A stretch of DNA of 64,000 nucleotides, from assembly GCA_037389465.1 (NCBI GenBank), contig JAZARR010000069.1, positions 491,501 through 555,500 of the forward strand, in the 5' to 3' direction. How positions within the stretch are numbered: the first letter of the stretch is position 1; the number at the start of each line of letters is the position of its first letter. This document shows, one piece after another, positions 28,701 through 43,700 of the stretch. Both the position numbers and the translations under genes were made by a program. Source of the DNA: Baylisascaris procyonis. Lineage: Eukaryota; Nematoda; Chromadorea; Rhabditida; Ascarididae. The notes beneath the pieces are model-generated. The model was not told the DNA's origin. It saw nothing but the letters and a program-made list of their open reading frames with translations, and searched no databases.

Positions 28701-31700
28701 GAAAAGAAACGAACCGGGCAAGCCTGGTGAATGAGACATCGGCGGTGTAGATGGGAGGGTAGACGTTGTCGGGGACGAGATACATTCCTCGGTTGGATGC
28801 TCACAGCGTCGCCTCTTCGGGATGAATACAAGCCCGGTTGCACACTGTATAATAAACGCACGGTCTTTGCTGCACTCCACATACGAATCTGAGCAGGCTA
28901 CACCAAACACGCCATTCTTCACGATCGTGCAATCTATCGGACCTGCAAACCGAAATTTTCCATATCACTGCGAACTAGGTGGAAACGACCATGCCGGTTA
29001 CTCAGAGCTAGAGCTCTTAAAGAAAACATAATGTGGTCATCGATAACTACACGAACCGATAAACCATTCAAAATTCCCCCCCCCCCCATATTAGCAGCAC
29101 ACCGGAGTAGCACAGACCACAACGCGCTTATACCGACAAACTCATCTCCTCGCAGAAAAATATGCAGAAGCTGCGCCATTTCATCCAAGTCGAAACAAAT
29201 CTACCAAGCCATATAACATTTTTGTGTGGATCCACAAAACGGCAAATCCTTACCGGTAGGCAAAGGCGATTCACTTGCGTACGGTACAGTGGCCAGCACC
29301 TGCCCATCCGCTGCGTTGCAATGTTCCGGCCAGACGCACTGCCTCATCAACGAATTATAAACTAGAGACGCTGGGCACTGTCGGATGTGCCGCACACCGC
29401 CTATACATGTGACGTAAGTTGAAGCGCAGCCAGTCGAGTAATCGCCATCGGGGAGACCGCTACAGTCCATTTTACCTTCTAGAAAAGACTGCTCGTTCAT
29501 ATTATAGCAGAGCCAGAATGAGCATGAATCTTGATGATAAACATGATAAACATAGATGAATGTAATGAACGCATAAATGCAAAAGTATAGAGCGTCGCTA
29601 AACACGAGATAAGAGGGTAAGTGTAACTGACCAGCTTGTACAACCGCCTCCTGCTGGGGAGGCTGAAATGAGACTGGCGGACTGGGATGTTCTGGACGGA
29701 GTTGCATCTGAGCGCAATCGCCGATTGGATAGCCGCAACGCTGCGTTTGTGGGAAGAAAACAAGGCTTGCCGGACAAGAGAACACTGATGCCTGCCCATA
29801 TGAGCACTGAACGAACAATCTGGTGCACGCATCGCCATAGAGACCATTCGAGAGTGTAGAGCAGTCGACAGGTCCTTAAAAAATCACGACTCTCAGAAAC
29901 ATCGCCTCTACAACAAAGCGATGCGCAAAGAACACAAGGCATGCACAAAGATCGCTCTTCACGTGAAACGGAACTTGGGACCCATACTCTTTTTTCTGCG
30001 TACAGCCTCGACGAGTGTGCAGGAACGAAAGACGACAAAACGATGAGGAAACGTGCCGTGGAAAACATAAAGTGCGAGGCATGGCGTAATGCAAGTCCGG
30101 TTACTCTAGCAACAATACGGCAGTGAGAAAAGATCTAAAGACCATGGACGCACGAACGTGCTTGAGTGGAACGGTTGGGGGGGGGGGGTGGGGAGATGAG
30201 ACAGGGCGGAGGAAAGGGGGGCAGAACCTTCAGCTACACCACTTTTTTGGTGGTGTTTGCTCGATCTGGCTTGCTCGGCATCCCCACAATCTACAAAAAC
30301 GATTTACATTTCAAAACTGGTGGGAGATAAGACACCATGAAAAATGAAAGAGAACGACACACGAACGAACCTTTAATAGATAGAACATTATTGGCGGGGG
30401 TACTAGCAGGCATAGCAACAGTGCTCGTGACGATATCACCTGATACGTCAATACAGTCCCTTGGCAAGACACAGCGATGCTTTGCCTCAGAAAAGACAAG
30501 TCTTTGAGGGCATCGTCGTCTGAGCTCGATTCCATCCAAACAGGTCAAATATTCCGCGAAACATCCAAGCGAGTAATCTCCAACTGGTAGTTTTGCACAG
30601 TCCACAACGGATGCTACAAAACTACATCCGAGCTGAGACATCAAATTGGAAACGTAATAAGGTAGCAAGAAAAATGCAAACTGGAAACAGATCTTTCTGA
30701 ATGCAACATGAGCCAATCTAAGCGCACTTTTTTGGAAAATCTTCCGAATACAGCAAGTGCCATATGACCGTTACCTAACTAAAACGCGTAATCAGGGCAT
30801 TATTTACACCTGCCACCTAATTAACACTTGATTAATAGAACACCTGGACTAAAACCTGAAACATCTAGGACAGGGAGAATTACACATTCCGCACTCACCA
30901 GGCACTAGGTGTTGAAGAGCAGGAGTTTGAGTAGCTTTCACCAAAGGTCTTACGCTGGGTGCTACGGACACGGACAGCGCCTGGCATCGCTGTTTGGGGT
31001 AATCACATTGCGACAGAACTGGATCAAAAACGAGACCCATTGGGCAAAACATGACGAATGCGCCACCCGAAGAGCACTGCGTGAACGTGGCTGAGCACTC
31101 GCCTCCGTAGACGCCATCTTGCAGTAGCGAACAGTCGACAGATGCTGAAATTTTTTGATGAGGCGAAGAGTAGGATTACCACTTCGACATTGGAATCACC
31201 TCACTGCAAAAATCACCAATCACAAAGTCAGCATTGCAACTATAAAACGATGGCCACTAGAAAAACTTTTACTCCTGATACTATAGAATAGATTGAAGAC
31301 CTCAGGGACATACCTTCATGTGAATGGTGCGATGTTGTTGGCGCATCAGGCACACTGGCCGGTATGGTTAACGTCGGCACATAAGTCGGCGCGTTAGAAA
31401 CACCACATTCCAGAGATGGAAAATCGCACTGCGAAATTTGCACATTGAAGACGAGACCAGCAGGGCAATACGCCGTATGAGCGCGACCATTCGAACAGTA
31501 CACGAATGAGTTTGCGCATGCAGTCCCATATACACCATCCTGCGATGATGAGCAATCAACGGCGCCTGGAAGCCGGCAACACAATCGCCTTTAAGGATTC
31601 AGAAACGACTTTGAATTCAATCATGTAACCTGCTCCTGATACAACACAGTGGGTTTACACGCACATTGGGAGATCTGAAGGTGCGGTAAGATGCATCAAT

Positions 31701-34700
31701 TTACTCAACAATCCTAGTTCCTCTACTCCATTCACCCTCTAACATTCGCATTAGAATCCCACTCTGGTAAAGAGGATGACAACTCGTTCGGACGGTCGGC
31801 ATTAGAGCTGACGTGGTCAACGTCGGCACGTAAACTTATACTAAGGTCGCAATCCATACACGACTATGGACACTACAACCAATAGACACACTACAACTTC
31901 ATCGAACTAGTCGCTTTCGCCGGTGATTATCAATGCCTTAGCTTTCTGCCTCGACGACTTCAGAAAGTGCCATATGATGAACCGTTGGGCAGCAAAATCT
32001 GCCTGAAGAGATCACCTGTCATGCAAAGCTATCCTACTCTTAGCTAGCACCTATTCTAAATCACAATATGACACCCCTTCTGGCCACGAACGATCGCAAA
32101 CCCTTCCTAAAATATGAATACATGGACAGCATAGAGTAGCTACTCTGGTCACAAACGCCAATCAACATTTGCTCTTGGCATAACAGCTCTGCGACAACTC
32201 CATTGTAGAAGCTTGTAGAAGCCGGTGCTAGCTTGAGTGGGCAACGCCAGATGGCTACACAGTTATCGTGCAGGAAATCGCCTCACGATGCATAAACATC
32301 GAAGACCAGCACTCCTGGACAGTTCACCAAACCACTTAAGTTGCATAAAGCGGACCGCGCATCTACATACGTTAACGTCATTACGCAAAGACGTACGATT
32401 ACTTGAACCCGAACGACCAGATAAGCTTGACCACATTTGCTGCATGAGCAGGCGCGACGTATTCAAGGGTACAAGCAGATAATCTTTCGGTTTTGATCGC
32501 CCATGAGGAATCACATCTTCCCACAGCATTATCCAGCATAAAATATGTGGATGGAAAACTAACATGTCCTTGCAAATACAATAACACAGTGAAATGGCTC
32601 ATATGGCTCAGTCAAATAGCGGAAAGCTCGAATGGATCCTATAGAAATCAAACCAAAATTACCAGAGTACACGGGGGTTGTTAAAGAGAATTAGGACGCT
32701 GTCTGGCACACATCGTGGAAGAACAAGGAAAATTCATCATCCTCCACGCCTCCCAAAAAGCGAGCTAAAGTGGCCTCACTTTCCACTGTGACGATGCACA
32801 ACACTGAGGAAGAACACTGCAAAGGCTTACCTGTAGAATGCTGGCGCTGCACATGCTTCGACATGAGGGGTGCCGCTGCCACAGGTAGAGGATGAGCTGC
32901 TGGTGAATCCTGATGAAGAATACAGTCCCCACCTATGAAATCACATCGAGAAACTGTCACGTTGAAAACAAGTCCAGTGGGGCAATGCATCACGCGTGCT
33001 TTGCTGTTCGAACATTGCACAAACGTTGTCGCACAAGCTGAGCCGTACACACCATCCGGAAGTGACAAACAATCCACTACACCTAAAAAAGGTCTCGTTT
33101 ACATCAACATTGCAAGGAGACTGAAAGCCGAGTAAAGCCCACTTTTCATAGATTAAATTGCAGAGGGAACGGAACCCTTAAAGAATGCTGAATTTTTCCA
33201 CCACCAATCATAAACTCGTTCAATATTTCTGAACTCAGATTACACATTTACCAAGAGTTCCGTTAGCCTAACCAACACAGATGGTTTACACTACCTACAG
33301 AGCCATTCCTGATAAGAGGATTTACGTTAACTGGACAAGGGAAACGATACTAACGAATGCAAGGAAATAGTGGCATAGAGATACCGGAGGAATGGACTCC
33401 AGTCATTTGCGGTAGCGCGTGACCTTCAGAAGCAACTAGGGGCACGACACCGTGGGTGGTCTTTGATGGGCATTCGGGAGAAGGCAATTGGCATGCAGCT
33501 GCTTTCGTACTGAAAACAAGCCCTGTGGGACATTTCATGGTAAAAGCTTGGCCGTTAGAGCACCGCGTATATTCATCGGCACAGTGCGTGCCACGAACCC
33601 CATCGGCCTCTGACGAGCAGACATCCAATCCTGAAACGACAAATGTCCGGACGACAACATCGTAGAATTAGAACGACCGCCCACCCAAACCAAACATCTT
33701 TTAACAAGGAAGAATTCGGTAAACACCATCATGAACCAGCCTGCTTTGCAGCACAGCGTCACCTATTGGAAGTAGCTAAAACAACGCGAAGGTACGTGCA
33801 GACGTAAAAAGACCGCCAACCTAGCCAATACAGAAGCAGACTTGCAAAAAACTCGAAACTTACGGAAAAACTCATGCAACTCATGTGCAAAACTCGTGCA
33901 AAGAAACACTGCCTTGCCCCTCCCCCTCGTCAAAGCACTCTTCTTGAACACTCTTGGGCAAGGTTTCCTATAGTTCAATTTGGACACCACAAGAATCAGT
34001 AGAAATTTTTTTCTTCGCGAATGTAATTCAAGATTGCACCGACTTCAGGCCTCAAGATTCATACTGTATTGGCCACAATTCAAAATTCAGGCAGACCTGA
34101 CGATACATGCGTGGCCATGATAGCTGGTTTCAGAACAAACGGCGTGGCTGAAGAAGAGCACCGAGCAGATGGATAGGCGCATCGCGATATCGACGGGCTG
34201 TACACCAACCCATATGGACACTTGTGGATGAAAGATAGGCCGTTCGAGCAAATGACGAAAGATGCCGAGCATTCTTCGCCGTACAAACCATCCGACAGAG
34301 CCGAACAGTCTATCGGCCCTAAAATATTGGTACTTCTTAATTATCGCAGCTCTTTTCCACGTGCAGAGTCTACAGCGGTGCTGCCACCACATATTCTGAT
34401 GTGGCGAGGAGAGAAATGGAAGGTTCCTAGTAAGTACGGACTGTGCCATTGAGTATGTCCGCTCCTGCAGCGATACTCCTCAGCGGCCTAGACTTATGGA
34501 AGTCTGGAAGGGCAGATCTGGGATAACGTCCTGCCATATTCAAGCGCATCTTCGGGATGTGCAGACTGATCTTTCATAATGAGGGGCCAAATCTCACGTC
34601 CCAGATATCAGGTTATTAGAAAGACCCATTTTGAGAACGAATGTGGCCCTTTCTATTACCAAGTCTAAACTCTAAACTCAAGGGGCGTGACACCTTAGAC

Positions 34701-37700
34701 TCTTTGGCGCACTAGCGGAAGTGCTTGACCACCCAGTGTGAAAACACTGCAAGGCAGAAAACACTGACCAGAGTGGGCAGTATGAACAACTGCTTCAGCT
34801 GCGGTTGTTGTCGTCATTGATGACTCCACAACTTTGCTCGAGGCACATTGTTCACGGGAAACGCATTGCTTTGACACGGCGTTGAAAACGAATCCATCCT
34901 TACATCGGCGTTTTACTCCAAATCGATCCACACAAGACACGTAATCTGGCGTGCATCCTACCGAATAATCACCATCTTCTAATTCAGCGCATTCGATCAC
35001 AACTCCTGCAAGTCGACACTGCATAAGTCTTCATTGATAGAACGGATCTATGGAGTAAGCTGATCCTTGGCATTTTGCAGATGGGATGTAACACGAAACA
35101 ATAGGCGTAGATGAGCCAGCAAAGGGGGACGACATTCAACTAAGCTTTCAGCTTTGAATGGAAGTAGTTAATACCTCGCTTGGCCATACAGTTAAAATAC
35201 ACAAATAATTTTCGGCCTTATTTAAAAATTTGATATAATCAACTGGAAGTATCCTATGGATTTTTATAACAACGACTGCTATTAGACGCACCGCCTTGGT
35301 TAGATGTTGACCTAGGAGATGCCATAGTTGGTGCTTGTGACGGTGCTCGGGAATCGCATATTCCGCTTGGAAACTCGCATCGAAGAAACTTCGGGCTGTA
35401 GACCAGCCCACTCGGGCATTTCCTCACGATGGAAAGTCCATTGTAACATAATATGAACGACGTTTCACACGCTCTGCCATAAAGACCATCCGGAAGAGTG
35501 GCACAGTTCACTGCAATATAAACGAAATATTCTGCCAAGTGAGCCGCACTTCTCCAACGACCAAGACGATCAAGTAGTCGCAAATATGATAACTGCGTGA
35601 AAGATTTGAAACGATTCATGAACTTACCCCCTTCCCCCTCTTTTTGTTTAGCTGTCGGTCTCCGTTATCCTCCCCGCCTCACCCCATGACGGCCCTAAAT
35701 TGACCTTGGACAAAAAACGATGTACCCGGTCTCAACAACAACTATGCACACTGGAAACAGGAAAAGCCACTCCATGTCACCATGGAACAATCACAGCAGT
35801 GGAAAGAAAACACCAACAGAGCTATTGATCACCTTACATGCATGGAAGCAAAAATACGGTGCTCGACGGGCGTTCGAAAAGCTGCTGAATATAAAATCCG
35901 AACCTCTTTTGCAGCAGTAGCATAAAATGTCGGAATCTGCATCCATTTCAGCCTTTCACAATCATCCCTATCAAGAACTAAAATACAATCCAAATTATCA
36001 AGATACTAACCAGGTGGCTCGTTTTGTTTCATGCTATGATCTTGTTCGGGTGCGCCAGCTGCTGGAGAATTCGGAGCAGCCTCTAAAGAGCTTGGGTTTG
36101 CTACTGAAGCTGGGGCCCTTGATGTCATGGAAGATACAATCGCCTTGGTGCACGCTTCATTTGGGTACTCGCAACGTTTCCTTGCTCCATCAAACAGCAA
36201 TCCAAGCGGGCACTTCCTCGAATAGCTTTCCCCATTCGAACACAGTGTGAATGTCGGCGAGCATCCGGAACCATACGCGCCATCCGGCAATCGTGAGCAG
36301 TCCATTTCAGCTGCAGAAAATTTGCAAGTGAAACGACACGCTTCGCGTGGCACACATTGTCATGGAATGTTGAGGTCGAACTTGGATAGTATGGAATATG
36401 CTCAGTCAACTACTTCAGCAACTCGCAGCCGATTCTACCGTGCCTCCATATTTAACAAAACAAACAAACGCAGCCGATATTCCCGTTCACCTGTCTGCCT
36501 ATACCATTATCCCTCCTGTGGCGATAGAACTGACAAAAAACCTCAGTTTCCTTTCTTGGAAAGATTAGGAGGTCGAGAAGAGAAAGCAGTGGGTTCAGCG
36601 ACCATTACCTTGGAAAGTAGAGAGCTCTGGTGCTCTTGTTGGTACTTTGACGGTACTTCCTTCAAACGTAGGCTGAGCATGAGTCGGCCGCTCACCAGTC
36701 GCGCACTGGTCTGGCCATACACATTCGCGTCCCACATTGTCAAAAACAAGACCCACAGGGCATGAATGCGTTGTTTTCACACCATTCGCACATGAGATAT
36801 ACTCTGCGGTGCAACCAGTCGAATAATGCCCATCTCGCAAACGACTGCAATCCTGGTCAACACCTACAAATCATTCGCACCACTCACTCAATTAAGCAAA
36901 TCAGTCATCCCAAACTCAAAACCAACCCAACATCACCACATATTCTATTAATCAGCCTCAGTCAACACTCGCTCCACTGCAGCTTATGCATCACAATAAA
37001 ATCCCATGATAGGGCAACCTTACAAGTTCGTCGAATGAAGAAATTTCAGCTATAGTCAAAAGATCTTGAAGGCATATCATCAATAAACCTTAAATCGAGC
37101 AATGGCACAACAACACATCCCTGCAAGGTGAAGTGCCAACCTTCAAGTGGTGTAGCGTAGACCCAACTTTTCATCTTCATCTAACCGTCAAACCGCTCAT
37201 CTTCGTCAAAATCTAGGCGTCCGCATCGAATTGAAACAACCGTCAGAGAGAACCGCCTTTTTAGGCAGCATCAAATGCCACGTGGCATGAACTGGTCTTT
37301 CCTAGCCACGAAAAAACCCACAACGAAACGAACCATTCGACCCTCCCTCTCCACCCCCACCTTAAAAAACGGCAATCCAGAACTGCTCCATAATGCAAGT
37401 TACAATGTGCAGCCACATGCGACTTAAGCAGCCCCTTCACGAACGCCGAAATGTGCACATGCCAAAAATGTATTACTCATCACTGCCAAACTTTCACAAG
37501 TGCTCGGCAGGAAAATTGGCCAGCAGACGCACTGCCGCCTCCAATGATGCGAGGAAGGGACGACTGCGTTGCTTAGAAAGAACGAGCTAAACCCCAGTTT
37601 CACCTTCATCGGAAAAAGGACGACTGGAGAGAAATATACCTTGCGAAGCCGGAGAGGCCACAATTCCTGGTACTGCGCTGCTGTGACTTGGCAGTGCGCC

Positions 37701-40700
37701 CGAGGGAGCGTGGGATATGCTGCAGTGCTCTGGCCACACGCACAGCTTTACAGTCCTGTCGAAGACAAGCCCTGATGGGCATCGACGTTTCTCTGCGATA
37801 CCGTTGTGACACGATACGAATTCGACGGTGCACGACGCTGCATAATCCCCATTCGGAAGCGAAGCACAGTCAACCTTCACATCTAAAGTAAACCGACACC
37901 GTGGAATAAATCTTCACAGCAAACCCGCATATCACACACTGCCAATGCACTTCAACATGCGAGAGTAAAGCAATGAGTGCAACTGCAGGGATCGGCTGAA
38001 CGTGACTCCCCTCGGTCGTTACATGTTCACATCTCCACCTTCCAGCACAAAGGCTCTCCTCAAACCGCTGTTTGCACTAGGTCTTCATCACCTTGCTCGC
38101 TTAGATATCCTTGACCGATTCGAAGCGAGGTCCAAAAATGCTTTCAGCTTAGAGACCTATTGAGCAAACTAACCCAGGTCAAGCAAGAACCGAACAATAA
38201 TGAGCGGCGTGTCAGTAGATTAACGCCATTTAAAAGAGACAGAGTCACAAAAACCATGTGTACCTAAATGCTGTTGCGGAGGAATCGTTGTGGCAGTCGG
38301 CTTGACATGTGGTGCCTCTGCCGGCGTCTTCGAGATGCCGCATCTTTCGGAAGGGTAGTCACATCGGCCAGCTAAGCCGTTGAACACCAAACCATGCGGA
38401 CAAAACTCCACACTCAAACTCTGCAACTTCAAATAATAGCACGTGCGACAAATGCAATGTCATCCCTCCAAACCCCACCCCTCCCCTTCTCCCCCAAGGC
38501 ATTCTGAACGATGACGGCTAACAAAACTCTCAGTAAAATTTCCTCCTAACACGCACAAATGGTACTGCAAAGGCAAATGTCTCCCTTTCGTAAGGCAAAT
38601 TCTCTTCAGAACTCCCAAGACCTGAACTCGAGACTCTAAATCGGATCAAGTACTTGTCATGCGATACGGATCAAGCAGCACGAGCACATAAGCATTAAAT
38701 GAACCAAAAGTGACCTCCGAGAAGCAGTGGAAGAATTTGTTAGAACAATGCCCCATCGGATACGCACCGTCGCGTTTTCCTTGGCATGACGGTTCAGCAT
38801 CCTTGATTTGATGATAGGGCGATGAAGGCTTGGTATCTCTGAAACCCTCGGACCTAGTAACAACTCAAGCCGAAATTAATGCTGCATTTCTAGATTCTAA
38901 GGAAATCTCCCCCTTCTAATGAGTTATGAATTTTTAAACGTGAAACAGTATCGACGTAGATGAAAATCCTATCACCGCTTTCTGAAAAAAGTCAAGCCGA
39001 AGATATATGAAACAAAGCATTTGTACCTTTCAGGAAAATTCACGCTGCACTCGACTCGAGGCATCAACCACACTTTGCTACATTTTTAACCTCTGCCAAA
39101 ACGCTAAACAATTGAAAAATAGTGCGGTAAAGCTGAACGAACACTTCTACAAAAAATAACGACATATGCACAAACTTACCCCATTCGAACAATAGCATCA
39201 ACATCGTCGCAATCACTGCTATGGTCACAAACTTTGCGGTCCGCGTGGAACACTTGGCCCTTGGGGCATTTCTGGACGATTGAATGACCACTCAAACAAT
39301 ATACGAAATCGTTGGAGCAACGGCGGATCCCATAAACGCCGTCTGGAGAGTTGTCACAACTCTGAGAGCCAATCGCTATCACGTCGCTGAACATGACCAT
39401 CTTTGCGGCATCGCAAAAAAAACTATGGGAAATGTAAAAAGTATGCGGCGTGAAGAAGCAAGGACAGTGACAGTGGTAAGAGAATGCAAGATTCATCATT
39501 CAACTCTACTTTTGCCACTTATCACCTCCTTCATCACATCACCCCCTCCTCTCCCTTTACAATTTCTTACGCTCCCTACCCCTTCACTAAACCGAGCTAA
39601 ATGGCAGCCTTCATTTCTCCTATCCTTCGCTTGCACAAAAACCTGTTACACAGCTGATCGACAGCGTACGTGAAAATGATGCAAAAGGCACGGCAGGACA
39701 ACCGTGCATTTCAACCTCAGCCGCAATTCTCACTCCACCGAACAATCTGAAGGAATCTCGTAAAACAATAAAAACTAACGAACCATCTCACCTTGACGGT
39801 TGCGAATTTGGTGCTGGAGAAATGAAAACCGTCGCTGTTGGAGGATATGTCGCATCAATTTCATCTGAACCACATGCTTCCATCTTCTCTGGGTAGTCGC
39901 ACCTCCGTGCTTCAGAGTTGAAAACGAGAGACGCAGGACAAGATAATGGTGTCTTTACTCCATTCTACAAGTTCTCGGATCACAAATCTGGCTTGAGCCC
40001 AATGCGAAGAGAAATTAAAAACCATAGTGCACGAGACCCATGCTGGTTGACAGCAAGTGCTGTTAAAAATAAGCATTTATATACGCTGAGCCCAGATCCC
40101 TTGTGGTCTTGAAAAAATAAATCTTGCAAGGGAATTCAAAAGTGAATGGAGACCACCGTCAAAATCAGATTAACTGCCTCAGTCACTCTCTCACCTCAGT
40201 GATTCTCTCACAACATCCCTTGATAGTGTTCTCTACTTGATACTTTAAGATATGCAATAAGGATAAAAGAGTGCAGTAAGACGAACAAGGAATAAAATGA
40301 TTTAAAAAACGCACAGCGCAAGCATAGAACGTGGGCGCACAAGGTCTTTCCGCGTAATTACCGTCTGGCTTGCTGGCGCAGTCATCGGTACCACCTTTCG
40401 CCATCGGTCGCGACGCTTCCAAAACGTGCACAAAACTGAAAACACGGCTTTCGAAGACAGGAGGCTCTAATCTCCTTGAAGTTTTAGCGTTTGACAACCT
40501 CAACCCCTCCATCTCAACATCTCAATCTTATCCGCCCGTATATCAGAATGCCAGGTTGGCTCATAACCTAGAAAAGTGTTATTGTTCACAGCGATGCAAA
40601 CTCGGACATGCAACAATTATGACATTCGCACCCTAATTAGTGAAGTTCGCCAAGCGCAACCCGCGAGCTATAACGACCACTGAATATTCATTGTAGTTTC

Positions 40701-43700
40701 GATCGGTGGGCAAGGAGCAAAAATCAAAAACAAACAGCCACCTTTTAGTTGTCGGCAATGTGAACACTGGTTCAGGTGTTGTTGGCGAATTCCCTAAGCA
40801 TGTCGCAACGTTGGCACTATAATCGCAGGATGCCTTCTCAGCGCTGTAGACGAGACCATTAGGACAAGAGAAGGAATGTGTCGCTCCTTTAGCACACACC
40901 ACGTACGATGCTGAACATTCACTAGAGAAAACTCCGTCCGGTTTGTTGAAACATGTTGAATCTGAAAAACCGTTTCGTGCGAGAGCTGTTCTTTTCAAAG
41001 AGCCCTTCGCAACCCAACCGGAACGGCTACAGCCGAAATCACGAACAAAGGTGGAGATACTGCTTCAGGGAACCAAAGCATCAGTTCCGAAAGCTACCAC
41101 TAAGGCAGCGTAGCATTGTTTGAAGCCTTGCTGGAGCCTTAAGACCACCAACAGAGCTGATGTAGTTCTCATAATCCCAGCGGAGCCAAGTTTTCTTTGA
41201 ATAAAAAGAGGTGATGCCAACAATCTTAGAACAATCAATCTCACTTTTCATCTAGCATTTCAAATGTAAGCCTCCCTTACGGTAGTCGTAAATAACTGGA
41301 AGGAGATAAGACGGTAGACCCATCTTACAAGCATACGCTCACGATGAAAACAACCCCATCTTTATTCAACAATTCACTTCACCACAGCCCTATAACAACA
41401 GGACGAAATGAGTTTGATAAATATGCACGGTCCTCAAAAAGTCAGAGATGTAGTGGCACGACTTGGCAACACATCACTGCCATAACGGAAAATTTGCAGC
41501 ATTCAACGGGGTTGAGTCAAATTCTCGCAGTATTCGAAAGTCACATAAACGCGTGCATTCAAGTACACATCCGTAGAAGTTGTTCTCCTAACTCGAAGCT
41601 AAAATAGTGGCAGGAAGAAGCGCAATTATAAACAGTTCGATGAATCTAAACGACGAACTAGCGTGCTCTTCCCATCAAAAACCGTCTCTACTGATCCTAA
41701 AGAAAGAATTGCGGCCAACCTCGTGTTGCATAAATGCGTTTTAGAGGCGACCTACCTTCCGTAGGCCTGCGAGGTCCATCCACGCACTTCTTGACCTTTT
41801 CGCGTAAGTCGCACAATGAACTTTCGTCGTTGAAGATCAGCCCGGGTGAGCACGAGGAGATTCGAGTGGTTCCCTCATGACAAACCATGTAGCTGGGGAG
41901 GCAATCGCCCAGTGGGTGCAATCCATTCGGAAGGACCGAACATCCAGATGGTGGACGCGCCACCACAACTGGCGTTATAGGCTTTGTAGCCGCTGGCACT
42001 GCTTCACTGCAAACAGAATCTGCTTCTGCGAGGGAGGAACACATCAGTGAAGTAACGACGAAATGCTGTTGTGGTCGAATTTATACTAAGCAAATAAGCT
42101 CGAAGCACTACAAATCGTGACTAAGAAATAGCGACCAGCAACAAAAAAGGCTGCTAAAAACAGAAATCAAACTAAACGTAGTCGAACCTTTGTGCGCCAA
42201 TACAAGCCGCAACCTTCTCTGGGTAGTCGCAGAGACCAGATCTCACGTCGAATGCCAAATCAGGTGAGCAGCTCATGTAGGAAGCCACTCCGTTCGAACA
42301 AGCAAAATATCGCGCTCCGCAACCCTCCGCATACAAGCCATCCGCTCGGCTTTCGCAAACAGAAACTGAAAATTAGTATATCAAAGAATGAAAGCTTCTG
42401 CTAGAATCGTCTCGCCATCAACTGATTAATAAACATTCAATCCGTCGTGTAGAAAGGGATGAAGCTGCTTTCATCCGGAGTCGCATGAGCTTCAGATTCC
42501 ACCTGCTCCGAAGCACCAAAAAGCTGAAACCATTAGGCCTCTCGCTTTAATGCCGCAGCAATAAGTTGCTATCATAGTAAACAACATATTAAAGTTTGAA
42601 GATTTATTCTCGAAAAAACACCACTACAGGAAGAAGTGCTTCCACATCAAATACCTGGAGGCTCATGTGGCTTACAAACGTCGTGCCGCACCAAAATGAT
42701 ACTTCAGTAGCTCCAGTGCAACTTTGTAAAAATTAAAAGATGGATAAGTGTTTCTACACATTCTCTGCGTAAGCCTTTTTATATAGAGGGGGCAAAGAAA
42801 CGAGGATAGACCATGCTACGCAAAAAAAAAAAAAAACCTGCGACATAAAAGACATACAAACCTTGAGCACTACTTGCTGGAGCAGCTAGCGTCGTCTTAA
42901 TAATATCATGGGTTACATACTCTGAGCAGTGTCTGTTGCTCTGCCTGAAAATATGACCGAAAGCACCTGAAAGAAATCTGAGAGAAGGAAGAAGAAAGAA
43001 GTGAAAAAAAAAGGAAGAAATTTTACCCTCTTCTCTTTCCTCATTTAATGATAAACAGCTCTTAGAACTCACTATCGCTCTTGTGCTCCAAGATGATCGA
43101 AATGAGAAATTTTTGACTCGTTTATATGAACCCCTCACCTACCAATTTCCTTCCAGACGTTAATAACTGCAAATGCGGCAGGCACGTACCTGAAGTCACA
43201 TCTACCCGCATCGGGATTGAATACGAGGCCATGTGCACATTTCGCCAGAGATGTGGCGCCTTTCCAGCAGTGGAAATAAGTGGCCGAACATGGTTGCAGG
43301 GAATACAGCCCATCCTTGAGCACAGAGCAACCCGAGGCTAGATGCGATTCAGTTGCTGCTGCGATTATGGGCGCCTGTTTCCTGCTCATAAATGGAATCC
43401 TTGTGCTCCTGCAAAAAGGGCTATCCACCAGTCTGGTGTACCAATCAAGAAATGCTAAAGAATGCGAAAATTACGCCAGTCAAATACTACCAAATAGCAA
43501 ATCATTGATTTATTTTTTGGGGTTGCGCATGTAGCGCCAATTGCGAAAGAATCTTCGAGACAAAACTTTAATATTAAAAGAAACTGATCGCTTCTTGCGC
43601 AATACGGACGCTTTCGTCTTTTACGGCATTAATTCACTGATACACCTTAAACGGGCGGTATGGGCTAAAATGGAAAGCAAGGAATAAATTCAACTTCATC

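Larger units (their letters stand above)
28204..37882 (-). other. Giant protein, domains 14-28: one-domain-per-exon phase-1 array, first part
   Basis: Fifteen exons, each one domain plus a Ser/Thr/Pro linker and each flanked by phase-1 introns: 37640-37882, 36609-36863, 36011-36310, 35277-35510, 34769-35005, 34097-34318, 33355-33630, 32831-33082, 31314-31565, 30899-31144, 30371-30613, 29632-29874, 29254-29478, 28715-28942, 28204-28443. Exons usually open with one or two residues then V/I-D-C. Subtype A (DGDYSxGC, ending CVWPEHC-like, 5 residues between the last cysteines) comprises domains 14, 15, 18, 24, 26 and 28. Subtype B (DGVYGxAC, ending CEYPxxxC-like, 6 residues) comprises the rest. 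Domain 20 has a DVC opening and VRG in place of VYG. Domain 28 appears to end at a GC splice donor. Confidence 0.9.

Noticed and set aside
36247..36765. 172-codon plus-strand open frame
   Set aside because: It is antisense to the exons of domains 15 and 16 and the intron between them, with no motif of its own.
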